Part shown: positions 23,966-33,858 of the stretch, piece after piece
Numbering within the stretch: position 1 is the stretch's first letter
Layout of the letters: each line of letters starts with the position of its first letter
Source: Muribaculum sp.
GTDB taxonomy: Bacteria; Bacillota; Clostridia; Lachnospirales; Lachnospiraceae
DNA length: 64,000 nt
Direction of reading: 5' to 3'
NCBI GenBank assembly: GCA_023663505.1
Contig: JAMPHH010000014.1
Span: forward strand, 1-64,000
Made by a program: the position numbers and the translations under genes
The notes under the pieces: generated by a model
What the model was told of the DNA's origin: nothing
Seen by the model: the letters and a program-made list of their open reading frames with translations, nothing else
Database searches by the model: none

Positions 23966-25021
23966 TCACACTGCGTTTTGCTTTTTTCCAATTAAAGGCT
24001 CTATACTTATATTCTCGCGTTGTCTTAAATAACGAGGCGAATAGAGATAGCACGCAACCTGCCTGTCATCCACGTTAAAAGTGGCAGGCATTTGATTAAA
24101 ACACTCTGATACCGCATAAGGACATCTGGTGTTAAACGGACAGCCTTTAGGCGGATTAATTGGGCTTGGTATTTCACCTTCAAGCAGAATCCTCTTCTTG
24201 TTTCTGGCCATATTTGGATCAGGTATGGGCTCCGCCGACAGGAGTGCTTTTGAGTATGGATGAAGCGGTTTTCTGTATACATCGTTTGACTTTCCCATCT
24301 CAACCATATGCCCCAGATACATAACACCTATCCGATGGCTGATATGTTTAACCATTCCCAGATCATGCGCAATAAAGAGATAGCTGATGCCTCTTTCCTT
24401 CTGTATCCTTTCCAGAAGATTAATTACCTGCGCCTGTATTGAAACATCAAGCGCGGAAATCGGCTCGTCACACACTATAAATTCAGGATCTAACGCAAGA
24501 GTTCTTGCTATTCCGATACGCTGCCTCTGACCTCCCGAAAACTCATGAGGATAGCGACGTATATGGTCAGGCTTCAAGCCCACTGTTTCCAAGAGCTCCT
24601 GCACTCTTTTTGCCCGCTGCGACGGCGTATACAGATCATGGATCTCCATAGGCTCACCTATGATTTCTCCCACTGTAAAACGCGGATTGAGCGACGCATA
24701 AGGGTCTTGAAATATCATCTGGAGTTTTCGCCTATATGGAAGCATTCGCTTTCTTGAAAGCTTTGATATATCCTCTCCATTGAAATATATATTTCCTCTT
24801 GTCGGCTCATATATTCTCAGTATTGTGCGTCCCAGACTGCTCTTTCCACAGCCCGATTCACCTACAAGCCCCAATGTCTCCCCTTTTTCTATTTGAAATG
24901 AAATATCATTCACAGCCTGCACCATTTGTGGCGGTTTAAAGCCTCTGTTTACTTGGAAAAACTTGCATAAGTTTTTTACCTCCAAGACGGTATCCCTATG
25001 ATCATCAACAGTATTTTTCAT
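23966..25021 (-). CDS. oppF: Oligopeptide ABC transporter ATPase (OppF type)
   Basis: A 351-aa ATPase: Walker A GESGCGKSSLG, signature FSGGQRQRIGIARTLAL, Walker B FIVCDEP, H-loop FIAHDL, and the C-terminal oligopeptide-family domain with the CPF-x3-CPYA cysteine cluster (GCPFNTRCPYAVSEC). Start at 25021 is chosen for AGAGGTG spacing; the frame opens slightly earlier with GTG. Overlaps none but begins 6 nt after the oppD stop. Confidence 0.93.
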   Translation of the reverse strand: MKNTVDDHRDTVLEVKNLCKFFQVNRGFKPPQMVQAVNDISFQIEKGETLGLVGESGCGKSSLGRTILRIYEPTRGNIYFNGEDISKLSRKRMLPYRRKLQMIFQDPYASLNPRFTVGEIIGEPMEIHDLYTPSQRAKRVQELLETVGLKPDHIRRYPHEFSGGQRQRIGIARTLALDPEFIVCDEPISALDVSIQAQVINLLERIQKERGISYLFIAHDLGMVKHISHRIGVMYLGHMVEMGKSNDVYRKPLHPYSKALLSAEPIPDPNMARNKKRILLEGEIPSPINPPKGCPFNTRCPYAVSECFNQMPATFNVDDRQVACYLYSPRYLRQRENISIEPLIGKKQNAV

Positions 25022-25026
25022 TAGAC

Positions 25027-26103
25027 TCACCTCTCCTCATGCTTACCTTTTCCGACTTTTACCGCTATAGCCTCTATGGTCTTTCCAACTGTGATAAGCG
25101 ACTCATCCATATTTTCAAGCCAACATCTGCAAAAATGCGTCTTGGTATATGTAGTTACCGGAGATTCCTGAACAGCACATATTTTCATAGCATACGGGCA
25201 TCTTGCCATAAATGCACAACCCCCCGGAAGATTGGTCAAATCAGGCGGCGTACCCGGAATAGGCACCAATGTTTCCTCATCGTCCTTTTCCGAGTTATTA
25301 ATGCTATTGAGGAGTCCCTTTGTATATGGGTGTTTTGATTCATAAAAAATCTCATCCGTTGTACCCTCCTCAACAATCTGCCCCGCATACATAATTGCGA
25401 TACGGTCACACATAGTAGCAACCACACCAAGGTCATGCGTTATCATTATTACGCTTGCTCCCGATTCCCGCGTGATTTTCTGCAAAAGCTCCAGTATTTG
25501 TGCCTGCACAGTAACATCAAGCGCCGTAGTCGGCTCGTCAGCAATTATGAGCTTAGGATTACATGCAAGAGCAGCCGCAATGATAATACGCTGACGCATA
25601 CCACCAGAAAATTCAAACGGATACTGGTCAAGGCGTTTTTCGGGACTAGGTATACCCACCTGACGCATCAGCTCGACCGCCCGCTGTCGAGCTTCCTTCC
25701 TGTTGCACCTCGTATGTGTTATTATTCCTTCTGTAAGCTGCGTACCAATCTTCAATATAGGATTTAAGAAGGTCATCGGATCCTGAAATATCATGCCAAT
25801 TTCATTTCCACGGATGGAACGCATCATCCTCTGATATTCCTTTTTCTCCTTTTTGTCTGTGTAGTTTGGAGATATGTCTTTTCCGTTGAATTTTATCGTG
25901 CCGTTTACTACCCTGCCATTACTTGCGAGAAGTCCCATAAGAGTGAGCATTCCCTGACTTTTTCCAGATCCTGACTCGCCCACTATGCCAAGTATCTCTC
26001 CCTCCGCAAGCTTATAGGACACATCTCTCACCGCCTGAACAGTACCGTTTGGCGTAGCAAATTCAGTTGTTAAATGCTCTATTTCCAATAAATTATTATC
26101 CAT
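25027..26103 (-). CDS. oppD: Oligopeptide ABC transporter ATPase (OppD type)
   Basis: A 358-aa ATPase: Walker A GESGSGKSQGML, signature FSGGMRQRIIIAAALAC, Walker B LIIADEP, H-loop MITHDLGVV, C-terminal domain with GCAFMARCPYAMKIC, the FeS-cluster-like cysteine set of OppD/DppD proteins. Start at 26103 with AAGGGTGG upstream. Second energy-coupling subunit of the importer. Confidence 0.93.
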   Translation of the reverse strand: MDNNLLEIEHLTTEFATPNGTVQAVRDVSYKLAEGEILGIVGESGSGKSQGMLTLMGLLASNGRVVNGTIKFNGKDISPNYTDKKEKKEYQRMMRSIRGNEIGMIFQDPMTFLNPILKIGTQLTEGIITHTRCNRKEARQRAVELMRQVGIPSPEKRLDQYPFEFSGGMRQRIIIAAALACNPKLIIADEPTTALDVTVQAQILELLQKITRESGASVIMITHDLGVVATMCDRIAIMYAGQIVEEGTTDEIFYESKHPYTKGLLNSINNSEKDDEETLVPIPGTPPDLTNLPGGCAFMARCPYAMKICAVQESPVTTYTKTHFCRCWLENMDESLITVGKTIEAIAVKVGKGKHEER

Positions 26104-26135
26104 TACAACCACCCTTTCCCGAGCAAACTGCGCTG

Positions 26136-27038
26136 CTATTTTTTCTTAGGGTTAAATGCGTCTCCTATTCCCTCGCCAAAAAAGTTAAGTGAAAAAATTG
26201 TCAAACAGATACACAGGGTTGGAAGCAGCATCTGCACAGGATGGAGCGTGATTACCTGTCTGGCGTCCTGTGCCATTGAACCCCAACTTGCCATTGGCGC
26301 CGAAATCCCGATTCCAATAAAGCTTAAAAAGGCCTCCGTAAAAATTGCACTCGGCACAAGCAGTGTCATTTGAACTATGATAGGTCCAATCGCATTTATG
26401 ATCAGATGCTTAAATAGTATCCGTTTATCACTCGCCCCCAGCACTAGAGCCGCAAGTGCAAATTCCTGCTCCTTAAGACCAATTACCTGACCACGCACCT
26501 GCCTTGCCATGCCGATCCATCCTGGAATGCATACACCAATCAATATACTCTGCACATTTGCGCCGTTCAGCATCATGATCAATATCACGTACAGCATTGA
26601 GGGCATCGCATATATGATATCTACAATTCTCATAACAACCGAATCAAATTTACCGCCAAGATAACCGCATAGACCGCCTATCACCACTCCAATAACACTG
26701 TTGATGATTGCTGCGCCAAACCCGATGCTTAAACTAATTCTAGCCCCATAGCAGAGCCTTACAAAAACATCACGACCAAACTTATCTGTTCCTAAAATAT
26801 GCTCCACGCTAGAGGCGGCATACGCATTTGACGTATCCTGGGCATCATATTCATAAGGACTAAAGAACGGTCCAAATATTGCGAACACCGCAAATAACAA
26901 AAGGAGCAAAAATCCCACGACTGCCATTTTATTTTTAAGGAAGCGCTCCATCGCCTCCCTCACAAAAGTTTTACTCTCCAACGCAATAAATTCGCTGTTT
27001 TTATCTTCGTCAGAAAGCGGTGAAAACCAGTCAGACAT
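26136..27038 (-). CDS. oppC: Oligopeptide ABC transporter permease (OppC type)
   Basis: A 300-aa inner-membrane subunit: long cytoplasmic N-terminus, OppC_N segment with the first helix (about 37-57), then five helices. The EAA loop (EQEFALAALVLGASDKRIL) contacts the ATPases. Start at 27038 follows GGGAGG. Confidence 0.92.
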   Translation of the reverse strand: MSDWFSPLSDEDKNSEFIALESKTFVREAMERFLKNKMAVVGFLLLLLFAVFAIFGPFFSPYEYDAQDTSNAYAASSVEHILGTDKFGRDVFVRLCYGARISLSIGFGAAIINSVIGVVIGGLCGYLGGKFDSVVMRIVDIIYAMPSMLYVILIMMLNGANVQSILIGVCIPGWIGMARQVRGQVIGLKEQEFALAALVLGASDKRILFKHLIINAIGPIIVQMTLLVPSAIFTEAFLSFIGIGISAPMASWGSMAQDARQVITLHPVQMLLPTLCICLTIFSLNFFGEGIGDAFNPKKK

Positions 27039-27052
27039 AACTAGCACCTCCC

Positions 27053-27967
27053 TTAACTATTAAGCTTTATCCTTGGATCTACTATGGAGCAAAGTATATC
27101 GACTATGAGGTTTGCAACTATTATCAGCGCACCGATAAACACACTGAATCCCAACACTACCGTATAGTCGCGATTGGTGATTGCATTGGTAAACTCCCTT
27201 CCTATCCCTGGAATTGAGAAAATCTGCTCAATTACGAAGCTGCCCGTTATAGTAAAGGCAATCGCAGGTCCAAAGTAGGTTATCACAGGGATAAGAGCAT
27301 TTTTAAGCACATGCTTAAACATAATCTGAGCATTGCTAAGTCCCTTTGCCTTTGCCATAATCACATAATCCATCTGTGTGGCTTCAGTATATGTGCTTTT
27401 GGTAAGACGCGCTATTGTTGCTATCGGTCCAAAAGCCTGCGCTGCAACAGGAAGAATATAATGTGCAGGAGAACTAAGTCCCACGATTGGCAATGCCCCG
27501 AGCCATACGCCAAACACAAGCATCAGATACAGTGCGATTACAAATGCAGGAACACTCACTCCTAAGGTGGCATAGGCTAACAGAATATTTTTTAACACCT
27601 GACTTTTTGTTGTTGACATCACTATACCTATCGCAATTCCTATGACCGCTGATATTGTAAATGCAATAAGTCCGACCTTGATTGTATATGGCGCACCTCT
27701 CGCAATCAACGTATTCACTGAAATATTCTTCTTGTAAGAAATACCAAGCTCACCATGCATAAGATTCTCCAAGTATAGTATGTACTGTTTCCACTCAGGC
27801 TCGTTGAGACCATATGCCTCTTCAAGCTGCTCTATCTGGTTCTCCGAAAGGTTATCAGCCTCAAAGGGACTCCCGGGCATTCTGTGCACAAGGATAAAAG
27901 TCAGTGTGATCAATGCCCATAGCGTGACAACACCTATCAATAATCTCTTCACAATATAACTTAGCAT
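27053..27967 (-). CDS. oppB: Oligopeptide ABC transporter permease (OppB type)
   Basis: A 304-aa permease: MLSYIVKRLLIGVVTLWALITLTF first helix, a typical PGSPF-type loop, and five further helices with the EAA loop QMDYVIMAKAKGLSNAQIM. Start at 27967 with GGGAGGG, 13 nt after the PII stop, so transport and nitrogen sensing genes are one transcription unit. Confidence 0.93.
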   Translation of the reverse strand: MLSYIVKRLLIGVVTLWALITLTFILVHRMPGSPFEADNLSENQIEQLEEAYGLNEPEWKQYILYLENLMHGELGISYKKNISVNTLIARGAPYTIKVGLIAFTISAVIGIAIGIVMSTTKSQVLKNILLAYATLGVSVPAFVIALYLMLVFGVWLGALPIVGLSSPAHYILPVAAQAFGPIATIARLTKSTYTEATQMDYVIMAKAKGLSNAQIMFKHVLKNALIPVITYFGPAIAFTITGSFVIEQIFSIPGIGREFTNAITNRDYTVVLGFSVFIGALIIVANLIVDILCSIVDPRIKLNS

Positions 27968-27980
27968 AATACATCCCTCC

Positions 27981-28319
27981 CTATAATGCCTGCTCTCCAC
28001 GCTCCCCTGTCCTTATTCGTACAGCGTCAAATACATCTTCAATGAATATCTTCCCATCTCCGATTTTACCTGTTTTAAGTTTTTCTTCCAACAACATTGC
28101 AAGAAACTGTATCGTGTCATCATCACCTACAGTTTGGAGTTTTGTCTTTATCAGCGTGTTCACTCCGTTTTTGAGACCTCTGTAATTTGTTGTATACCCC
28201 TTTTGTGTTCCATAACCGTGAATATCTTCCTCCATAATGCCATACACAGCACAAGACTCAAATATTTCTATTACATCCTTTGCACGACCGGGCTTTACAA
28301 TAATGGTTAGTTTTTTCAT
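27981..28319 (-). CDS. PII-type nitrogen regulator, divergent copy
   Basis: A 112-aa PII protein. The fold and the C-terminal GKIGDGKIF and DAVRIRTGE motifs are clear. The T-loop reads QKGYTTNYRG, retaining the tyrosine but not the usual charged pattern of GlnK. PII trimers bind ATP/ADP and 2-oxoglutarate and plug the Amt channel or control other proteins. Lies between amt and oppB; the second PII copy is upstream of amt. This copy is the more diverged and might serve the peptide transporter. Confidence 0.88.
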   Translation of the reverse strand: MKKLTIIVKPGRAKDVIEIFESCAVYGIMEEDIHGYGTQKGYTTNYRGLKNGVNTLIKTKLQTVGDDDTIQFLAMLLEEKLKTGKIGDGKIFIEDVFDAVRIRTGERGEQAL

Positions 28320-28348
28320 AATGCTCCCCCATTTCTACTGCAATATAT

Positions 28349-29560
28349 TTACTTATCATTATGGAAATGGAAATTTGCGTAGGCAGAGCTTCCGTGTTCC
28401 TTTATGTCAAGACCCTCTATTTCCTCGTCCTCATCAACCCTAAGTCCTACTGTTTTATTGATGATCGTAAACACGATAAACGCCATGATCGAAACATACA
28501 CAATTACAGCAAGAACACCAAGAAGCTGTGCCGCAAAGCTGCAGCCCTCTCCGAATACCCCCGTCAGGACAGTTCCAAGCGCACCGCATATTCCATGCAC
28601 ACCAATGGCACCCACCGGATCATCTATCTTTACCACGTGATCAATTAACTCAATCGCAAATACCACTACAATTCCCGCAATAAGTCCTATGGCGATAGCC
28701 TCATATCCCGTTACGGCATCACAACCGGCTGTGATTGCCACAAGTCCGGCAAGCGTCCCGTTACACGTCATTGTCACATCCGGTTTTCCATACTTTATCC
28801 AAGTAAGCACTAAGGCAGCAAAGGTTGAAGCTGAAGCGGCAAGATTCGTGGTAACAGCTATATCGCCTATATTTGTCACCGCCGCTGTGGTAGAACCACA
28901 ATTAAACCCAAACCAACAGAACCATAAAATAAACACTCCTAAAACACCAAGAGGAAGATTATGCCCTGGGATAGCCTTTGGTTTCCCGTCCTTTGCATAT
29001 TTACCAATCCTTGGACCAAGTATCTTTGCTCCTACAAGTGCACATATACCGCCCACCATATGTACTGCAGTAGAGCCCGCAAAATCATGAAACCCCAAAT
29101 CCGAAAGCCATCCACCGCCCCAAATCCAATGTCCCGTCACCGGATAAATCAAAACACTTATTGCAGCAGAGTAAAACAAATATGATATAAACTTTGTTCT
29201 TTCCGCCATTGCTCCTGATACTATAGTCGCTGCCGTAGCACAAAATACAGTATGAAAAAATATAAATACCCCTATCGGAAGCCCATTAAACATTCCATCA
29301 GCATCAGCAAGCCCAGTGATCCCAAAAAATCCACTTGTCCCTATGACCGGATTGTCACCGCCGAACATAACCGCAAATCCAAGGATAAAGAAAAACAAGG
29401 AACCCAGCACAAAGTCCATCAGGTTTTTCATAAGTATATTGCCTGCATTCTTTGCTCTGGTAAAACCTGTTTCAACCATTGCAAATCCGGCTTGCATAAA
29501 ATAAACAAGAAAAGCTCCAAGCATAGTCCACATAATATTCATTAACAATTGTGTATCCAT
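28349..29560 (-). CDS. amt: Ammonium channel Amt
   Basis: A 403-aa channel with eleven membrane helices. Starts MDTQLLMNIMWTM (start 29560 behind GGAGGG). Signature regions DFAGSTAVHMVGG (with the pore histidine of the twin-His pair) and FGFNCGS are present. A cytoplasmic tail of about 30 residues (DEDEEIEGLDIKEHG) follows the last helix. Carries NH4+/NH3 inward, gated by PII. Flanked on both sides by PII genes. Confidence 0.95.
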   Translation of the reverse strand: MDTQLLMNIMWTMLGAFLVYFMQAGFAMVETGFTRAKNAGNILMKNLMDFVLGSLFFFILGFAVMFGGDNPVIGTSGFFGITGLADADGMFNGLPIGVFIFFHTVFCATAATIVSGAMAERTKFISYLFYSAAISVLIYPVTGHWIWGGGWLSDLGFHDFAGSTAVHMVGGICALVGAKILGPRIGKYAKDGKPKAIPGHNLPLGVLGVFILWFCWFGFNCGSTTAAVTNIGDIAVTTNLAASASTFAALVLTWIKYGKPDVTMTCNGTLAGLVAITAGCDAVTGYEAIAIGLIAGIVVVFAIELIDHVVKIDDPVGAIGVHGICGALGTVLTGVFGEGCSFAAQLLGVLAVIVYVSIMAFIVFTIINKTVGLRVDEDEEIEGLDIKEHGSSAYANFHFHNDK

Positions 29561-29598
29561 AATAAACCCTCCATTCCGGTTTCTCACTTATCAGTGTC

Positions 29599-29937
29599 TT
29601 ACAGTGCCTCAGCTCCGTGTTCACCGGTTCGTATTCTCACAGCATCTTCCACTTGATATACAAAAATCTTACCATCGCCATAATTTCCCGTTTTAATATT
29701 CTCCACTACTCTCCCAATGATAACCTCCGCAGTATTATCATCAGTAACTGTTTCCACTCTAAGCTTTGGCAGCATCTTGGTATCAAGCTCAGCTCCTCTA
29801 TACAGTTCTTTATGCCCCTTCTGATTGCCATAGCCTTGAATGTTTGAAACCATTGCACCGTGCGCTTTGCACTCCTCAAAAATTTCCTGAAGACTCTCCA
29901 GCTTCTCCGGTTTAATAATAATTTCCAGCTTTTTCAT
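29599..29937 (-). CDS. PII-type nitrogen regulator, GlnK-like copy
   Basis: A 112-aa PII protein: MKKLEIIIKPEKLESLQE, T-loop QKGHKELYRGAEL (close to the canonical form with the modifiable tyrosine), GNYGDGKIF and VRIRTGE. Start at 29937 with AGGAAGGGGG upstream. First gene of the operon and the likely Amt partner. Confidence 0.92.
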   Translation of the reverse strand: MKKLEIIIKPEKLESLQEIFEECKAHGAMVSNIQGYGNQKGHKELYRGAELDTKMLPKLRVETVTDDNTAEVIIGRVVENIKTGNYGDGKIFVYQVEDAVRIRTGEHGAEAL

Positions 29938-29964
29938 AAAATCCCCCTTCCTCAAAACAACGAA

Positions 29965-29994
29965 AAGGCGTTTCTCACTCTTGGGAAACGCCTT
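29965..29994 (-). promoter_or_regulatory. Attenuator-like hairpin in the PII-amt leader
   Basis: AAGGCGTTTC and GAAACGCCTT form a perfect 10-bp stem with a 10-nt loop, followed on the minus strand by a T-rich TTCGTTGTTTT. It stands between the promoter and the first start codon. ANTAR-type antiterminators control such leaders of nitrogen genes in Clostridia, but the loop does not clearly show their A-G hexaloop and no second hairpin is seen. Confidence 0.6.
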
Positions 29995-30026
29995 CGTTTA
30001 AATTTATGTATTTATTTGTCAGAGAT

Positions 30027-30055
30027 ATAATATAACTATTTTTTATCAATGTCAA
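30027..30055 (-). promoter_or_regulatory. Promoter of the PII-amt-opp operon
   Basis: Minus strand TTGACA (30050-30055), 17-nt spacer, TATTAT (30027-30032). Confidence 0.75.
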
Positions 30056-30138
30056 TAAATTTTGTTTATATTTGTGTTTTTTGTCAATTTTGCAGAATTT
30101 ATCACAAATATACTAAACAATTTTATGAAATTAAGCCA

Positions 30139-31233
30139 TCAAGAACTGCGGAGCGTATCAAGTATCTGCGACAAATATTCCACGTACTGCCTGTTCTGCT
30201 CCGGCGTTCCTACACTCACACGACATGCCCCCGCCTGCGCACTCATCATGATCCCCTTGTCCGCCATCATATTATTGACTTCCATAGGATCGACATGAGG
30301 ATCGAAGAAAATAAAGTTTGTCTGTGATGGATATACCTTACAGCCAAGTTTTATAAGCTCCTCCGAAAGATATGTACGCCATTTCGCCACTTCTGTTTTC
30401 ACATATTTAGCATGCTCCACATCTCTCATCGCTGCTGCGGCTCCTGCCTGCGATATTTTGGAAAGCGCGAATTGAGTGCCACATTTACTAAGCCACTCTA
30501 TAATCTCCGGCTGCGCCAGAACAAATCCCGCTCTTACTCCAGCCATTCCAAAAAACTTTGAGAAGGTTTTCAACACCACAATAGGTTTATCCTTAAACTC
30601 CTTCATTGCTCCCACCATTTCAATACAGTCTTCCGCCTCCGCAAATTCAATATACGCCTCATCATATACCTGAATCACATGATCAGGACACTTCCTTGCA
30701 AACTCTATCAGCTTTTTAATCCCTACATAGGTGCCTGTCGGATTGTTCGGATTACATATGTACACCATCTTAGTCTTATCGGTTATGGCATCATAGAGCT
30801 TATCCATATCATAACGAAGTTCCTCCTCATCCATAGGCACTATTACAGGCGTTGCACCGTTAATCTGTGCCGTGTCAATGATTGCCGGAAAGGTCGGCAT
30901 GGCAAGCAACACTTCATCACCTGACTCCAAAAACGCTGTACCTAACGCATCCGTAAGCGCACTAGAGCCACATCCTGTCACTATAAATTCCTTTGGCACA
31001 TCATAATACTCTGAAATGGCACTTTTTATGTCACTCTGTGTCCAGTCCTGATAATAGTTCCCATATTCTGTCATATCCTTCATAGCCTGTATAGCCTTTG
31101 GTGAAGTGCCAAAAGCATTTTCATTCAGTCCCATTCTGACAAGCTTATTGATATCTATTGTCAGCTTGCGACTCGCCCGCCTTGTCTCAGGTTTTTCTTT
31201 CATATTTTTGCATAATAGCTTATTAACTTCCAT
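30139..31233 (-). CDS. HisC-like PLP aminotransferase, copy 1
   Basis: A 364-aa fold-type I aminotransferase of the histidinol-phosphate/aromatic group. NPNNPTG, DEAYIEF and the lysine motif KTFSKFFGMAGVRAG are intact. The N-terminus (KPETRRASR, then RMGLNENAFGTSP) is shared with the second copy at 32.7 kb. No other histidine biosynthesis gene is near, so an amino acid catabolic role (aromatic or branched amino acid to keto acid) is more likely than HisC. Last in the operon behind the MATE gene after a 116-nt gap that has a hairpin (around 31262-31300). Confidence 0.85.
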   Translation of the reverse strand: MEVNKLLCKNMKEKPETRRASRKLTIDINKLVRMGLNENAFGTSPKAIQAMKDMTEYGNYYQDWTQSDIKSAISEYYDVPKEFIVTGCGSSALTDALGTAFLESGDEVLLAMPTFPAIIDTAQINGATPVIVPMDEEELRYDMDKLYDAITDKTKMVYICNPNNPTGTYVGIKKLIEFARKCPDHVIQVYDEAYIEFAEAEDCIEMVGAMKEFKDKPIVVLKTFSKFFGMAGVRAGFVLAQPEIIEWLSKCGTQFALSKISQAGAAAAMRDVEHAKYVKTEVAKWRTYLSEELIKLGCKVYPSQTNFIFFDPHVDPMEVNNMMADKGIMMSAQAGACRVSVGTPEQNRQYVEYLSQILDTLRSS

Positions 31234-31349
31234 TTTGCTTCTCCTCTCGTATTATACGCACACAAGGACGCTCTCCCTTATTGAAGATAACGCCCTTGTC
31301 ACTCTTTTTATATTGCCTATGAAATTTTGTTCTACGGTTATGATCCCGC

Positions 31350-32717
31350 CTAAGCCGCTTTGTATGCCTCTGAGCGTTTTACTACTGATTTGCCCTCCCA
31401 TTTATTGCTTCTAAAGCGTCTTATGTTAAATACCGCCCGCACTGCCCAGTCAATTGTCATGGCTATCCAAACTCCAAGAACTCCCATTTGGAAATAACCG
31501 GCAATCACATACGCAAATGCTATTCTAAAAATCCACATGGATACCACGCTTACAGTCATGGTATACTTTACATCACCTGCGGCACGCAACACACTCGGAA
31601 TGGTAAAGGCAAGCGGCCAAATCGCCATACAGCATACACTGTGATAGCGTATAAGCTGCAACGCATAATGATTTCCTAAATCAGTCAGATTATACCATCC
31701 TGCAATCACACCCGCTCCCGCAAAAATAATTATGTTTAACAGTATTAGAAATATATATGCATATTTTATCAGCTTCTTGGCATAAGCACGTGCCTGCGCA
31801 TAATCACCCGCTCCCACACACTGCCCCACAACTGTTGTCAATCCAAGTCCTATGGCGATAGCCGGTATATCTGCCAATGTTTCTACTGTACTTGCACAGG
31901 CGTTTGCTGCGATCGCCGCCGTACCAAAGCTCGATATAAGACTTTGCGTGAGCAGCTTACCTATTTGAAACATACTGTTCTCAAGCGCATTGGGAACTCC
32001 AATTTTTAATATTCCCTTGATAATCTGCGGTTGCCAGCCCAATTTAAAATATGAAGTTATGTGTATTTCATATACAGGTTTTCGTATCAGTATAAGCATT
32101 ATGATGCAGGCAACAGCGCGTGATATAAGCGTCGCAAGTCCAACACCCGCGACACCCAAGCTCATGCCATAAACAAATACTGCATTCCCTGCAATATTAA
32201 GCGCATTCATAACCATCGATACCTTCATCGAAATCCGTGAGTTGTTCATTGAACGGAACAAACCTGCACAAGCGTTATAAATGGCAAGAAACGGAAAAGA
32301 TACCGCTGTGATGTAAAAATATATCACAGCATTGTCCATAACCGATTTCTCAACGTCACCATAAATCAGGCCTAATATTCCCCTGTTTGCCACGAGTGAC
32401 AAGGCCATTATAACAATCGAGGTCAGACCGCATATGAGCAATAGCTGATCTGCTGATTTGCAAGCAGCATTTTTATCCTGACTGCCAAGATATTGTGCCG
32501 ATACAACTGCACCGCCGGTTGCAAGAGCAGAAAACATCATTATCAGCAGAGTGCAAATAGTATTTACAAGCGAAATTCCCGACACTGCCGCCTCTCCCGC
32601 TCCCGATACCATTATCATATCCGCCATACCTACGGTGACTGCCAAAATCTGTTCCACAACCAGCGGCAATATCAGCTTTAACAGCTTATCTCGCGAAAAA
32701 AGCTCCTCTTTTTCCAT
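31350..32717 (-). CDS. MATE family efflux transporter
   Basis: A 455-aa integral membrane protein with twelve predicted helices in two similar halves (first half begins LILPLVVEQILAVTVGMADM, a NorM/DinF-like signature). These antiporters expel organic cations or metabolites using Na+ or H+. Start at 32717 has GATGAGGAG upstream; an ATG at 32744 would couple to the preceding stop. Placed between two aminotransferase genes, it may export a product of that pathway. Confidence 0.9.
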   Translation of the reverse strand: MEKEELFSRDKLLKLILPLVVEQILAVTVGMADMIMVSGAGEAAVSGISLVNTICTLLIMMFSALATGGAVVSAQYLGSQDKNAACKSADQLLLICGLTSIVIMALSLVANRGILGLIYGDVEKSVMDNAVIYFYITAVSFPFLAIYNACAGLFRSMNNSRISMKVSMVMNALNIAGNAVFVYGMSLGVAGVGLATLISRAVACIIMLILIRKPVYEIHITSYFKLGWQPQIIKGILKIGVPNALENSMFQIGKLLTQSLISSFGTAAIAANACASTVETLADIPAIAIGLGLTTVVGQCVGAGDYAQARAYAKKLIKYAYIFLILLNIIIFAGAGVIAGWYNLTDLGNHYALQLIRYHSVCCMAIWPLAFTIPSVLRAAGDVKYTMTVSVVSMWIFRIAFAYVIAGYFQMGVLGVWIAMTIDWAVRAVFNIRRFRSNKWEGKSVVKRSEAYKAA

Positions 32718-32743
32718 ATACTCCTCATCTCCATACTGATGCA

Positions 32744-33832
32744 TTAGGCTGCCGCTTTTGCCTCGTCAAGTATTTCCTTCAAATATTTGATAAATAATTC
32801 GTTATTCTCTCTGGTACTTACAGATACACGGCAAAACAAGGGGGCACTGATTAGGATACCCTTTTCAATAAGCTTCTCTCTGACCATAGCACAATCACAA
32901 TGCGGGTCGAACATAATAAAATTAGACTGTGACGGATATACCTTACAGCCCAACTGCGCCATCTCCGTCGTAAGGTACTCTCTGCCTTCCACAATTTTTC
33001 TCTTACATTCAAGATAATATTCCGGCTCAGAAAGCGCCGCAACCACAGATGCTTGTGCAGCTGCAGGAATCCAGCTTCCCGGGACCTTTGTTATGCCTGC
33101 TACAAGCTCCTCATTCGCAACTATGTATCCCGCCCTTACTCCAGCCATTCCATAGTATTTTGAGAAGGTACGCATAACTATAATTGGTCTGTCGGTCATC
33201 TCAAATACAAGCGGAATTGTCGATTTGCAATCAGGGGCGGTTGCAAACTCAATATACGCCTCATCAAAGAGCAGTACAACATCTTTGGGAACTTTATTGA
33301 TAAATTCAACAATCTTATTGTATGACAAATAACCTCCTGTTGGGTTGTTGGGATTACATACAACTATCATTTTGGTTTTCGGTGTGACAGCCTCTGCCAG
33401 TCCATCAAGATTATAGCTCATATCCTCACACAACGGCACCACAACCACATTGCCCAGATTAATTTCCGCCATATCAATAAATGCCGCAAATGTCGGACAC
33501 ATAAGCACCTCGTCCTCCGGATTCAGAAACGCCTGACCCACAATCTCAATCAGAGGGCTTGAGCCCGCACCGACCACAAGATTTTTAACACTGACATTTT
33601 GTACCTCGGCTATCTTATTCTTCATATCTCTGCACCAAAAGTCCTGATAAAAGTTGCCTTTTTGGGCTGCCTCAAGATTTGCCTCAAGCGTCTTTGGCGA
33701 CATTCCATACGGATTTTCATTCCATCCCATGCGGATAAGCTTCGATATATCAAGCATGGCATTTGAACGCGCTGCTCTTTTCGTTTCAGGCTTCTCTAAT
33801 ACATTGTTACTGAAAATCTTTTCCGTGTTCAT
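32744..33832 (-). CDS. HisC-like PLP aminotransferase, copy 2
   Basis: A 362-aa paralogue of the enzyme at 30.1 kb. It keeps NPNNPTGG, DEAYIEF and the lysine motif RTFSKYYGMAGVRAG, and the same unusual N-terminal KPETKRAARS. Start with GAGGAGG upstream; 26 nt after the dehydrogenase gene. Two paralogues in one operon suggest different amino-donor or keto-acid preferences. Confidence 0.85.
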   Translation of the reverse strand: MNTEKIFSNNVLEKPETKRAARSNAMLDISKLIRMGWNENPYGMSPKTLEANLEAAQKGNFYQDFWCRDMKNKIAEVQNVSVKNLVVGAGSSPLIEIVGQAFLNPEDEVLMCPTFAAFIDMAEINLGNVVVVPLCEDMSYNLDGLAEAVTPKTKMIVVCNPNNPTGGYLSYNKIVEFINKVPKDVVLLFDEAYIEFATAPDCKSTIPLVFEMTDRPIIVMRTFSKYYGMAGVRAGYIVANEELVAGITKVPGSWIPAAAQASVVAALSEPEYYLECKRKIVEGREYLTTEMAQLGCKVYPSQSNFIMFDPHCDCAMVREKLIEKGILISAPLFCRVSVSTRENNELFIKYLKEILDEAKAAA

Positions 33833-33858
33833 AACATTTCCTCCTCGTCTTATAAAAT

